A stretch of DNA of 25,964 nt from an uncultured Eubacteriales bacterium (GTDB lineage: Bacteria > Bacillota > Clostridia > Christensenellales > QAND01), in NCBI GenBank assembly GCA_900546685.1, contig UREB01000002.1:1-25964 (forward strand), written 5' to 3'. The notes beneath the pieces were generated by a model. That model was not told the origin of the DNA, made no database searches, and worked only from the letters and a program-made list of their open reading frames with translations. The stretch's first letter is position 1; each line of letters opens with the position of its first letter. Both the position numbers and the translations under genes were made by a program. Positions 6,376 through 13,469 of this stretch are shown here, one piece after another.

Positions 6376-7896
6376 ATGACCGATCTTCAGGCATTGTTTA
6401 CGCAATACATAGAAGGAAACGCCAAGGAACAGGAGCGCGCCGCCAAGCAGATTGCCCAAACCAACGGTGCGCAGGCCTTTTTGATGGAAAAGCTGTCCGG
6501 CGCCCAAGCGCGTGCTGCGTTGGCGCTGCTGGGCCGTGCGGCCCGGCGGGAATCGGTACGCTGGGCGCTGATGGACAAAACGCAGGAGATCGTTCCGCTG
6601 CTGGCCAGCGAGGATGCAAAAACCCGCAAAAATGCCGCCATTGTGCTGGGGCAGATCGGGCAGCGGGCCGTCGTGCCCGCCCTATGCGGCGCGCTTTCCA
6701 AGGAAACGCAGCAGTTTGTGCGCCCCAGCCTGATCCTTGCGCTGGGGCAGCTGGGCGGCACGGAGGCACAGCAAGCCGTCAAGGCGCTGCCCCTGCCGGA
6801 GGGCACGGATAAAAATACCCTGGCGGAGCGGGACGCCATCCAAAAAGCGCTTTCCCGGCTAGCCCCGCAGAAAAGCCGTACCTTTACTGGCTTTGCCGCG
6901 CCCCGTCCGGTATGGCTGATGCCGGTCAACGGGCTGATTGGCTCGCTTTTGGCAGAGGCGCGGGCCAAGCACATTGAGGTAAAACAAAAGGGCAGCGTGG
7001 TGGAGGCCGTGACGCGCAGCCTGCCTTCTTTGTATGCGCTGCGCGGCTTTTACGAGGCGCTATTGCCCTTTGCCGTCGGTGTGAAGGCAGAGCCTGAAGC
7101 CTTGGCAGAGGCCGTGGAGGCAGGCGGGCTGTACGCTCTGCTTTGCCAAATGCACGATGGCAGTGTCGCTTTCCCCACCCGGCTGGAGGTGCGCGGCCCT
7201 GGCATAGACCGCGCCGCGTTTGCCAGCAAATTCTTCGCTCGGGTAAACGGCGCGCATTTTGTCAATTCGCCGAGCAGCTACGATATAGAGCTGCGCTGCT
7301 GGATAAAAAACGGACAAGCTACCCTTTCGGTGCGCCTGCATACCTTTCAAGACCCCCGCTTTGCCTACCGGCTGGAAAGCGTGCCCGCCTCCATGCACCC
7401 TGCTGTGGCCGCCGCCTTGCTGTATGACCACCGCCGCTACATGAAGCAGACCCATACCGTGCTGGATCCGTTCTGTGGCGCGGGTACCCTGCTCATAGAG
7501 CGCAAAAAGCTCATGGGCGCCAAGGCCTTTACCGGCCTGGACATCAGCCCCAAGGCCTTTTCCATTGCGCGCGCCAACTGCCACGAGGCCGGCCTGCATG
7601 CCAAGGTATTCAACCGGGACTGCCGCGGATTCCACAGCGATTTCGGCTATGATGAAATTCTGTGCAATTTGCCCTTTGGGCATAGGGTGGGCAGCCATGA
7701 ACAGAATGAAAGGCTATACGACGATATTTTGCAGCAATGGCCCAAGATCCTGCGCCCGGGCGGCTTTGTGCTGGCTGTCACCAACGACAAGCAGCTGTTT
7801 TCTGCGCTGGCCACCCGCCATGGCTGGAAGATCGCTTCGCAGATGGCCTTTTCTGCCGGCGGGCTTTCCCCTACGGCGTTCTTGCTCCAACGTTGA
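6376..7896 (+). CDS. HEAT-repeat / THUMP-like / UPF0020-type RNA methyltransferase fusion
   Basis: A 506-residue protein with three regions. Residues about 1-155 are alanine/leucine-rich paired helices with HEAT-type repeats (for example NAAIVLGQIGQRAVVPALCGAL and the matching SLILALGQLGG block). Residues about 170-345 resemble a THUMP-type RNA-binding region, ending in SPSSYDIELRCWIKNGQ and RLESVPASMHPAVAAALL. Residues about 345-506 are a Rossmann methyltransferase with the SAM motif DPFCGAGTLLIE (364-375), acidic D after TGL, and the catalytic NLPFG (431-435), the form seen in Trm14/THUMPD-like guanine-N2 methyltransferases. It probably methylates tRNA or rRNA; the exact base is not readable from sequence. 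GGAGGA overlaps the murG stop and drives its ATG. The HEAT addition is the odd feature. Confidence 0.85.
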   Translation: MTDLQALFTQYIEGNAKEQERAAKQIAQTNGAQAFLMEKLSGAQARAALALLGRAARRESVRWALMDKTQEIVPLLASEDAKTRKNAAIVLGQIGQRAVVPALCGALSKETQQFVRPSLILALGQLGGTEAQQAVKALPLPEGTDKNTLAERDAIQKALSRLAPQKSRTFTGFAAPRPVWLMPVNGLIGSLLAEARAKHIEVKQKGSVVEAVTRSLPSLYALRGFYEALLPFAVGVKAEPEALAEAVEAGGLYALLCQMHDGSVAFPTRLEVRGPGIDRAAFASKFFARVNGAHFVNSPSSYDIELRCWIKNGQATLSVRLHTFQDPRFAYRLESVPASMHPAVAAALLYDHRRYMKQTHTVLDPFCGAGTLLIERKKLMGAKAFTGLDISPKAFSIARANCHEAGLHAKVFNRDCRGFHSDFGYDEILCNLPFGHRVGSHEQNERLYDDILQQWPKILRPGGFVLAVTNDKQLFSALATRHGWKIASQMAFSAGGLSPTAFLLQR

Positions 7897-7904
7897 TTTC
7901 TGCA

Positions 7905-7941
7905 TAGAAAAAGAGGAAGCATCCCGCTTCCTCTTTTTCTA
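7905..7941. terminator. bidirectional terminator between convergent genes
   Basis: A 16-bp perfect hairpin (arms 7905-7920 and 7926-7941, 5-base loop) with A-rich and T-rich flanks on its two sides. It serves the plus-strand methyltransferase gene and the minus-strand XRE gene, whose TAG stop (7939-7941) is inside the stem. Confidence 0.88.
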
Positions 7942-8550
7942 TTCGGCGGCCAAACGCTTTTTCATTGCGCGGTACAGCATCGTCACAAACGCCGTATACA
8001 GCACGGCAAAAATGGCCAAACTTCGCAGCCCGAATGGATAAGGGCCTGGGAAACCCTCTATCAGCAGTGTAACCAGGGCGGAGAGCAGCAAAAAAGCCAC
8101 CAGGCAAAGGTTGGCAAACCGTATCCAAAAAGGCCCCTGTGTTCTGGAAAGCAAAACGCCGATGCCATACACCAAGCCGCCGCACACTTGAAGCATCAAG
8201 CCGCCCCAAACGCAGGTCGCCGTCTGCGCCTCGTACCAGCTGCCTATGGCCAAAATCAGCCCCATGGCCATCAGGGCCGCAGAGGATAAAAACAGAATCT
8301 GCCCAGACAGGGGTTTTGTCTGTTCCGCCTGCATGGTGTTTGGTTCTGGGCCCTGCACTCCCATCAAAAGATAATCGGTGGTAACGGCAAAGTATCGGCT
8401 CATCGCCACGATCTTTTCCACATCCGGCGTGCTTTGCGTGCTTTCCCATTTGGATACTGCTTGCCGCGACACCCCCAACGCTTCCGCCAGCTCTTCCTGG
8501 GAAAGTCCCTTTTCCTTTCTCAGATGCTGTATTCTCTGTGCCAGATCCAT
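7939..8550 (-). CDS. XRE-family regulator with C-terminal four-helix membrane domain
   Basis: A 203-residue protein. Residues 5-62 form a Cro/C1-type helix-turn-helix (LRKEKGLSQEELAEALGV then SRQAVSKWE), a common Firmicutes form. After a short linker come four hydrophobic helices at about 84-104, 112-134, 142-164 and 176-195, and a basic tail. This makes it a membrane-anchored or membrane-sensing repressor-like protein; the signal is unknown. The ATG at 8550 is chosen because GGAGG lies 7 bases upstream and the HTH domain starts directly there; a longer in-frame start at 8682 would lie in a terminator hairpin. A palindrome overlapping its own -35 suggests autoregulation. No obvious partner transporter is adjacent; the nearest gene is the unrecognised membrane-anchored protein upstream. 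Confidence 0.88.
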   Translation of the reverse strand: MDLAQRIQHLRKEKGLSQEELAEALGVSRQAVSKWESTQSTPDVEKIVAMSRYFAVTTDYLLMGVQGPEPNTMQAEQTKPLSGQILFLSSAALMAMGLILAIGSWYEAQTATCVWGGLMLQVCGGLVYGIGVLLSRTQGPFWIRFANLCLVAFLLLSALVTLLIEGFPGPYPFGLRSLAIFAVLYTAFVTMLYRAMKKRLAAE

Positions 8551-8619
8551 TTGATCCCTCCTTTTGCCCCATGCTATCAAATAAAGCGGTTGCCTTGCTA
8601 CCCACTTCCGTTGGTATTT

Positions 8620-8635
8620 TGTCAACCGCCGGTTG
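8620..8635 (-). promoter_or_regulatory. -35 box and candidate operator upstream of the XRE gene
   Basis: TTGACA on the minus strand (8625-8620) overlaps the perfect inverted repeat CAACCG-C-CGGTTG (8623-8635). The -10 box is not well conserved. Overlap of a palindrome with the -35 of a gene for an HTH protein suggests an autoregulatory operator; this is inference. Confidence 0.45.
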
Positions 8636-8652
8636 CCTTTATGCCTCCGGCA

Positions 8653-8691
8653 TAAAAAAAGCGCTGTTTGAAAGCGTTTCAAACAGCGCTT
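8653..8691 (-). terminator. terminator after the 184-residue membrane-anchored protein gene
   Basis: A perfect 15-bp hairpin (arms 8659-8673 and 8677-8691, loop of 3) is followed on the minus strand by seven T residues. It lies 17 bases past the stop at 8709 and separates that gene from the XRE gene. Confidence 0.92.
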
Positions 8692-8708
8692 GCATGCTAA
8701 AATGACTC

Positions 8709-9263
8709 TTACGGCGTTGCGCCCTGGCCGGCCAGCCTCACATCCTTAAAGCCTGCCTTGCGCACCACATCTGCCAAGGACGCGTAGGCAGTGGCGTCTA
8801 TGTCCGTACCGTCTGCCTTGGCCACCGTCACCGAACCGCCTGCCGGGATCTTGTACATCAGCGCCGACAGCGCCGCGCTATCCGCCACATGCGCCTTAAC
8901 ACTCTGCCCCAGCTCATAGCCGGCAAACGAAATATTTTGCGCATTGGCCTCTACATCCGGGCTAAGCAATACATAGCTGCCATCCGCCTGGATATACAGC
9001 TTCCAATCCCCAGAGGCTTCCGGCAATCCGTTTTCCTGCGGCAGCGCACCCACCGCATCCGCCGTCAGCGTCTCTGCGCCGCTGGCCTCCAGCACAGCCT
9101 GCGCGCTTACCGTAGGCGTAGGGCTTGCTTTTTTTTGCTCGTCGGTCGGAAAAAACGCTTCTTGGAAAGCGAAGAAAGCCAAAATCGCTATGCATAGCGT
9201 CATTTGGATCATGATCTGCTTTTTCGTCATCGGCGGACGTTTTCTTTCCCGGTAATCTGGCAA
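8709..9263 (-). CDS. unrecognised membrane-anchored extracytoplasmic protein (TTG start)
   Basis: I do not recognise this family. With a TTG start at 9263 the protein is 184 residues: a basic N-terminus (PDYRERKRPPMTKK), one hydrophobic helix at about 17-36, and then a Thr/Ser/Pro/Ala-rich linker before an exported domain of about 120 residues. Exported features include KLYIQADGSYVLLSPD and a C-terminal KADGTDIDATAYASL segment. TTG is chosen over the internal ATG at residue 12 because AAAGGAGG lies 7 bases upstream of it and nothing similar precedes the ATG; longer frames would start before the promoter. It has its own consensus promoter (9303-9331) and its own terminator, so it is a single-gene unit. 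No cysteine follows the helix, so it is not a lipoprotein. Confidence 0.75.
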   Translation of the reverse strand: MPDYRERKRPPMTKKQIMIQMTLCIAILAFFAFQEAFFPTDEQKKASPTPTVSAQAVLEASGAETLTADAVGALPQENGLPEASGDWKLYIQADGSYVLLSPDVEANAQNISFAGYELGQSVKAHVADSAALSALMYKIPAGGSVTVAKADGTDIDATAYASLADVVRKAGFKDVRLAGQGATP

Positions 9264-9302
9264 CGGAATGCCTCCTTTTGATAACATAGAAATATCTTTG
9301 TA

Positions 9303-9331
9303 ATTATACCGTATCGGCATATTTTTGTCAA
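9303..9331 (-). promoter_or_regulatory. perfect consensus promoter TTGACA-N17-TATAAT
   Basis: Minus-strand TTGACA (9331-9326) and TATAAT (9308-9303) are exactly 17 bases apart, about 40 bases before the TTG start at 9263. The TGA stop of the upstream flavoprotein gene (9330-9328) is inside the -35 hexamer. The spacer contains ATGCCGATACGG, matching the gcvT promoter spacer. Confidence 0.92.
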
Positions 9332-10917
9332 AGGATTGGCGCATATTCGGCCATAATATGGCCGGCGGCGCGAATGCCATCCACCGCGGCGCTGACGATG
9401 CCGCCCGCATAGCCCGCACCCTCGCCGGCCGGGTACAAGCCGCGGATGGATGGGCTCTGCCCATCCTCCCCGCGCAAAATGCGCAGCGGTGCGCTGGTCC
9501 GTGTCTCTACGCCGCAAAGCAGCGCATCCGGCCGGTCAAAACCCTTCAGGCGCCTGCCAAACGAGGCCACGCCCTCTTTGATGCCCTGCGCCACAAACCC
9601 GGGCAGCACGGCGGATAGATCGCTCCCCTGCGTTTGCCTGGGATAGCTTGGAAGCACACCGCCCAGCTTTCGGGTGCACTTTCCCGCCGCAAAATCGCCA
9701 AAGGTTTGTATCGGCGCCGCATAGCCGCCTCCGCCTGCGGCAAACGCAGCCCGCTCCATCTCCCGCTGAAAGGCAAGCCCGCCCATCAGCCCGCCCGGCA
9801 CATCCTCCTGCCGCACCTGCACCACCACAGCGCTGTTGGCGTTTTTCCCGTCGCGTGCGTGCTGGCTCATGCCGTTGACGCACAGCAACCCCTCTTCTGA
9901 TACCGAAGGGATCACCTGCCCGCCCGGGCACATGCAAAAGGTGTATACGCCGCGTCCTCCGCTCTGCGCCGTCAGCGCATATTCCGCTGCGCCCAGCTTG
10001 GGATGCCCGGCATACCGGCCATACTGCGCCTGGTCTATCATCGCCTGCGGATGCTCTATGCGCACCCCTACCGCAAACGGCTTAAAGACCATCTCCACAC
10101 CATCCTGGGCCAGGCGTTCATAGGTGTCCCTGGCGCTGTGGCCGATGGCCAACACCACGCAGGAAGCAGGAATCTCGATAACCTGTCCCTTATGCAGAGC
10201 CTTGACCGCCGCCACCGCCCCTTCCCGGTAGACAAACTCTACCGCGCAGGTGTCGTTGTGCCATGCGCCGCCCTTTTGCAACACCTCACGCTTGATGCTT
10301 TCGATGACCGGCCTAAGCCGGTCCGTGCCGATGTGCGCTTTGTTTTGTATCAAGATCTCTTGGGGCGCGCCGTGCTGCGCCAGCGTTTCCAGCACCAGCC
10401 TGCCCAGCGGGTCTTTCCCGCGGCTGGTCAGCTTGCCATCGGAAAACGCCCCTGCGCCGCCATCCCCAAACAATACGTTGCATTGCGGGTCAAACGCGCC
10501 GCCATCAAAAAACGTTTGGACGGTGCGCTGCCGCTGTGCCAAGGCACTTCCGCGTTCCAGCACCACCGGCGCATACCCCTGCCTTGCCAGCATCAGAGCC
10601 GCAAACAACCCACAAGGCCCCGCGCCGATGACAACGGGGCTATTCTGCATCCGTTTTGTGCCCAGCGCAAACGCCGGCGCCTTTTTCTCCTCGATCGGCT
10701 TCCAATCCGGCCTGGCCTTCACGCCCCGGCGCACCGAAACCGCCAGCGCCACCTGAAAGCAAACGCCTCCTTTGCGCGCGTCTATGCTTTGCTTTGTGAT
10801 CTCCACAGCTTCAATTTGCCCGGGCGCAATCCCCATCGCCTTGGCCGCCAAAGGGGCCAGCGCCGCCTCGGTTTGCTCCAAAGCCCATTTTACCTGTACC
10901 GCATATCGCTTTTGCAT
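9328..10917 (-). CDS. COG2509 FAD-dependent dehydrogenase
   Basis: A 529-residue flavoprotein of the uncharacterised NAD(FAD)-utilising dehydrogenase group COG2509. The dinucleotide motif GAGPCGLFAALMLARQGY starts at residue 98 and is preceded by an N-terminal domain of about 90 residues that is usual in this group. Further family marks are VVLERGSALAQR, FGDGGAGAFSDGKLTSR, LAIGHSARDTYE, YTFCMCPGGQV and the closing FAD motif GLYPAGEGAGYAGGIVSAAVDGI. The substrate is unknown. The ATG at 10917 has GGAGG 6 bases upstream. It follows cdaA and ybbR in the same direction, an arrangement I recall from other Clostridia where glmM comes next; here glmM is missing. A terminator hairpin lies directly before its ribosome site. 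Confidence 0.9.
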   Translation of the reverse strand: MQKRYAVQVKWALEQTEAALAPLAAKAMGIAPGQIEAVEITKQSIDARKGGVCFQVALAVSVRRGVKARPDWKPIEEKKAPAFALGTKRMQNSPVVIGAGPCGLFAALMLARQGYAPVVLERGSALAQRQRTVQTFFDGGAFDPQCNVLFGDGGAGAFSDGKLTSRGKDPLGRLVLETLAQHGAPQEILIQNKAHIGTDRLRPVIESIKREVLQKGGAWHNDTCAVEFVYREGAVAAVKALHKGQVIEIPASCVVLAIGHSARDTYERLAQDGVEMVFKPFAVGVRIEHPQAMIDQAQYGRYAGHPKLGAAEYALTAQSGGRGVYTFCMCPGGQVIPSVSEEGLLCVNGMSQHARDGKNANSAVVVQVRQEDVPGGLMGGLAFQREMERAAFAAGGGGYAAPIQTFGDFAAGKCTRKLGGVLPSYPRQTQGSDLSAVLPGFVAQGIKEGVASFGRRLKGFDRPDALLCGVETRTSAPLRILRGEDGQSPSIRGLYPAGEGAGYAGGIVSAAVDGIRAAGHIMAEYAPIL

Positions 10918-10928
10918 CGCCGCCTCCT

Positions 10929-10956
10929 ATAAAAAGAGCCGGTTCCCCGGCTCTTT
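10929..10956 (-). terminator. terminator between ybbR-type gene and flavoprotein gene
   Basis: A perfect 10-bp GC-rich hairpin (arms 10956-10947 and 10942-10933, loop of 4) is followed by five T residues on the minus strand. It ends only a few bases before the GGAGG of the next gene, so it either ends the cdaA transcript or tunes read-through into the flavoprotein gene. Confidence 0.85.
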
Positions 10957-10971
10957 GTCCTATTCAATGCG

Positions 10972-11952
10972 TCATTGTACCGGCCCATCGATGAGCTCCA
11001 CGGTCAGCTGTATTTTGTCCGTGGTAATGAGTGTTACGCCGCTTGGCAATGACAGCTCCACATCAAAGCTCGTCGTTTGGCTGATGCCGTTGAGCCGTAT
11101 CTTCTTGATGGTTACCTTTGTCACATCCTCCAGCACGGCCTTATCCCCCACCAGCGTAACCTGGGAAGGCGTGCTATACACCGCCTGAATCTGTTTTCCA
11201 TCTGCAATATCGCCCGCATCCTCAAAACAGGCGCTGGCCGATACGTCGATGGGCACGGTCTTTTGCGATTTTACCTCCATATTCACCATGATGGAGGGCA
11301 GCTCGCCCACAAAGGTACCGTCCGTGATGGCATTGCCGTCCGCATCGCGCAGCTCTACCGTGTACGACTGCTCCACCGATTCTGTGACTTTGGACAGATC
11401 CATCACGCATACACCCTTGCTGACCCGTTCCACGTCCGTTCTGGCGCCCGTAATCTGGATGGTTTTCTGGCTAAGCTCCGGCTCTTCATGGTAAAGGTCC
11501 GGGGCAAGCTCGCCTTGGTATTCCACCGAAACCGGCACGGTATTGGAAATCAATTCGTCTACCTCCACCTGAATGGTGGACGGCTCTATCCGCGCCACCT
11601 CGCCCGTTGGGGTCGTGGCTGTCAGATGGATATCATATGTGCCTTTGGCCTTGATTTTTGTCAGGTCGGCCGTTACTGTCACGGTCTGGTTGGTAAGCTG
11701 CCCCATCTCGCTGACGCGCGCCTCTACGCCGACGGTGGCCTTGCCGAACACATCGTTGAAATTGCCGCGCACCACCAGGCCGGAAGCCTCCAGCTGCTCA
11801 TAGCCGTTGGCCTGGATGGCAATATCCTTGACATTGCGCAGCCTGGTCGGGTCTGTGGAGGAAATGACATAGCTCCACAGCAAAATGGCAAAGAACAGCG
11901 CAATGATCTTCAGCCATGTATTATGCTTTAGTTTTTGTATCACGGAATTCAT
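10972..11952 (-). CDS. cdaR: YbbR-domain regulator of diadenylate cyclase (CdaR-type)
   Basis: A 326-residue protein with one N-terminal membrane helix (about residues 14-30, WLKIIALFFAILLWSYVIS) and an exported part made of repeated YbbR domains of about 85 residues each, visible as recurring blocks such as VGVEARVSEMG, VPVSVEYQGEL, VPIDVSASACF and the VTLVGDKAVLEDV type ending. In Bacillus, CdaR binds CdaA at the membrane and modulates c-di-AMP synthesis. The start ATG at 11952 overlaps the cdaA stop by 4 bases, indicating coupled translation. The downstream hairpin at 10929-10956 probably closes or attenuates the transcript. Assignment is firm at family level; the regulatory direction cannot be read from sequence. 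Confidence 0.92.
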   Translation of the reverse strand: MNSVIQKLKHNTWLKIIALFFAILLWSYVISSTDPTRLRNVKDIAIQANGYEQLEASGLVVRGNFNDVFGKATVGVEARVSEMGQLTNQTVTVTADLTKIKAKGTYDIHLTATTPTGEVARIEPSTIQVEVDELISNTVPVSVEYQGELAPDLYHEEPELSQKTIQITGARTDVERVSKGVCVMDLSKVTESVEQSYTVELRDADGNAITDGTFVGELPSIMVNMEVKSQKTVPIDVSASACFEDAGDIADGKQIQAVYSTPSQVTLVGDKAVLEDVTKVTIKKIRLNGISQTTSFDVELSLPSGVTLITTDKIQLTVELIDGPVQ

Positions 11953-12785
11953 TGCGATTTTTTCCTCCGATTTTTCATCTTGGCAAAAATGCGGTTTCTT
12001 TCCGTGCCGTCCTTGTTTTCATCCCCACCGAAAAGCAGCCGGCGGATGCCGCCCGCAGATAGGTTGCGGATCAGCCGCCCCTCCACCACTGCGGAGATCT
12101 GCCCCGTTTCCTCCGAAACGATGAACACCACTGCATCAGAAATTTCGGATAGGCCGATGCCGGCCCTATGCCGGGTCCCCAGCTCCTGTGGCAGATCTTG
12201 CCGGCTGGTCAGCGGCAAAAAGCAGCTGGCCGCCAGAATGGTATCGCCGTCTATGATCATCGCACCGTCATGCAGCGCTGTTCCCGTCTTAAAAATCGTT
12301 TCGATCAGCGGCGCAGAGACACGCCCATTGATTTGCGTACCTGTCTCGATGATGTCTCCCAGCGCCACCTTCCTCTGGATGGCAATCAGAGCGCCTACAT
12401 GCTGCTTGCTCATATTGAGCATCGCGCGGATCAGCTCTCCGCTGGTCTCCATGCCCTCATCGTTCTGGAGGGAATCCAAAAACTTGCCCCGTCCGATCTG
12501 CTCTAATCCACGGCGTATTTCCGGCTGAAAGAGCACGATCAGCACCAACGCGCCCGCGTTGATCAAATAGTTGAAAATCCAAGTGACGGCCTGGAGCCGG
12601 AACAGTTCCGTCAACCGCGATGCAATGAAAACCAACCCAATGCCCTTTAACACCTGCATCGCCCTGCTGCGGCTGGCCAGCTTCAGTAGGTAGTAGATCA
12701 TGACAGCCACGAGCAGGATGTCCAGCGCATCGATCAAATCAAACCGGGATATGCTGGCCAATATGCCGTCAAAAAATGTCTGCAC
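11949..12785 (-). CDS. cdaA: membrane diadenylate cyclase CdaA
   Basis: CdaA condenses two ATP into cyclic di-AMP, which controls potassium and osmolyte transport and cell-wall balance. The protein is 278 residues: three hydrophobic helices within about residues 16-90, then the DAC (DisA_N) domain with the DGA motif at 173-175 and the RHR motif at 205-207 (GTRHRAGIG), and the family block TGTALHDGAMII. All catalytic signatures are intact. The start is GTG at 12785, with GGAG 8 bases upstream; no better ATG fits the N-terminus. It follows a small acidic protein gene by about 33 bases and overlaps the ybbR-type gene. The usual third partner glmM is not in this cluster. Confidence 0.96.
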   Translation of the reverse strand: MQTFFDGILASISRFDLIDALDILLVAVMIYYLLKLASRSRAMQVLKGIGLVFIASRLTELFRLQAVTWIFNYLINAGALVLIVLFQPEIRRGLEQIGRGKFLDSLQNDEGMETSGELIRAMLNMSKQHVGALIAIQRKVALGDIIETGTQINGRVSAPLIETIFKTGTALHDGAMIIDGDTILAASCFLPLTSRQDLPQELGTRHRAGIGLSEISDAVVFIVSEETGQISAVVEGRLIRNLSAGGIRRLLFGGDENKDGTERNRIFAKMKNRRKKSQ

Positions 12786-12818
12786 GTTGTCATCTCCTCT
12801 GCCTAGGGCAAATATCGG

Positions 12819-13058
12819 TCAGTCCTGTTTTTCCTCCTGCATGGTCTGCTCCATAGCGCCGAGCTTGCCTTCATCCAGCGAAGCTTTTACCAAGTTGGCC
12901 TGCTTAAACAGCGCGGGATCGTTGAGCGGCTTTCCCTTTTTCAAAAGGGCCTCGCCCATTTCATCCAGCTTTTTCCGCATCTGTTCGGTCTGTTTAGAAG
13001 TTTCGGTATGTTCAATTACCTGGGAGAGGTTCCCTTGTTTTGTATCTTTATCGCTCAT
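12819..13058 (-). CDS. small acidic/helical protein upstream of cdaA, unknown
   Basis: A 79-residue hydrophilic protein that I do not recognise. It has no membrane segment or signal peptide; it is rich in Lys, Glu, Gln and Asp and looks almost wholly helical, with a predicted amphipathic stretch around TEQMRKKLDEMGEALLKK and a second around LVKASLDEGKLGAMEQTM. The ATG at 13058 is preferred because AGGAG lies 8-9 bases upstream; an in-frame TTG at 13064 is too close to that site. The codon use resembles its neighbours. It has its own candidate promoter (13091-13119) and precedes cdaA by 33 bases with no terminator between them, so it is probably cotranscribed with the c-di-AMP genes. Confidence 0.7.
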   Translation of the reverse strand: MSDKDTKQGNLSQVIEHTETSKQTEQMRKKLDEMGEALLKKGKPLNDPALFKQANLVKASLDEGKLGAMEQTMQEEKQD

Positions 13059-13090
13059 GTCCAACGCTCCTTTCTCTTGTATGCTTTTTC

Positions 13091-13119
13091 ATTGTAACAT
13101 AAATCCCTCGTTTTATTAA
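13091..13119 (-). promoter_or_regulatory. candidate promoter for the small-protein-cdaA transcript
   Basis: Minus-strand TTAATA (13119-13114), 17 bases, TACAAT (13096-13091), about 33 bases before the small protein start. The -35 is poor. Between here and the terminator at 13277-13311 lie about 155 AT-rich bases with an 8-bp hairpin (13213-13220 with 13241-13248) and no gene that I can see. Confidence 0.45.
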
Positions 13120-13276
13120 CCAATCCCCTACCGAAATCTTGTAATTAACCAAAACTTTTCGTGACATTTCCTTGTCCATTTCCGGGGAAATTCGTCGAAA
13201 TTTTATAGAAACAAAGCCCTTTTCGCCTAGAAATCTGCCGGGCTTTGCCACCAGGGAAAACCCTTTGGCGAATCTT

Positions 13277-13311
13277 GTCAAAAAAAGGCGGAGAAAATTT
13301 CTCCGCCTTTT
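13277..13311 (-). terminator. terminator of the germination operon
   Basis: A 14-bp perfect hairpin (arms 13283-13296 and 13298-13311) with a T run after it on the minus strand, 6 bases past the last ger-operon stop at 13317. Confidence 0.9.
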
Positions 13312-13316
13312 CATCT

Positions 13317-13469
13317 TTACAGCGTAATCATCCAAGCCAGCAGCGCTGCATCCGCCAGGCACAAGGCGGACAGCACCCACCCGGCGCCCGCCTTTTTCTC
13401 TCTAAACTGCCGCAGCGCATAGCCGCCGCAATACCCGATCAACCCCAAACCGACCAATACCGCAATCAT
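13317..13469 (-). CDS. small two-helix membrane protein, GerA-operon D-subunit-like
   Basis: A 50-residue protein with two hydrophobic helices (about 2-18, IAVLVGLGLIGYCGGYA, and about 30-49, GWVLSALCLADAALLAWM) joined by a basic loop RQFREKKAG. Its ATG at 13469 overlaps the gerC stop in an ATGA junction, the same arrangement as at the other junctions of the operon, and AGGAGAGGA precedes it. Small two-helix D proteins are known next to some Bacillus germinant receptor operons and modulate receptor function; size, topology and position all fit that role here. The assignment rests on these features, not on recognised sequence identity. A hairpin terminator follows at once. Confidence 0.7.
   Translation of the reverse strand: MIAVLVGLGLIGYCGGYALRQFREKKAGAGWVLSALCLADAALLAWMITL

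Noticed and set aside
13048..13380. A 110-codon open frame on the minus strand across the gap before the small cdaA-operon protein
   Set aside because: It runs through the ger terminator and the candidate promoter, has no ribosome site, and its composition is not protein-like.
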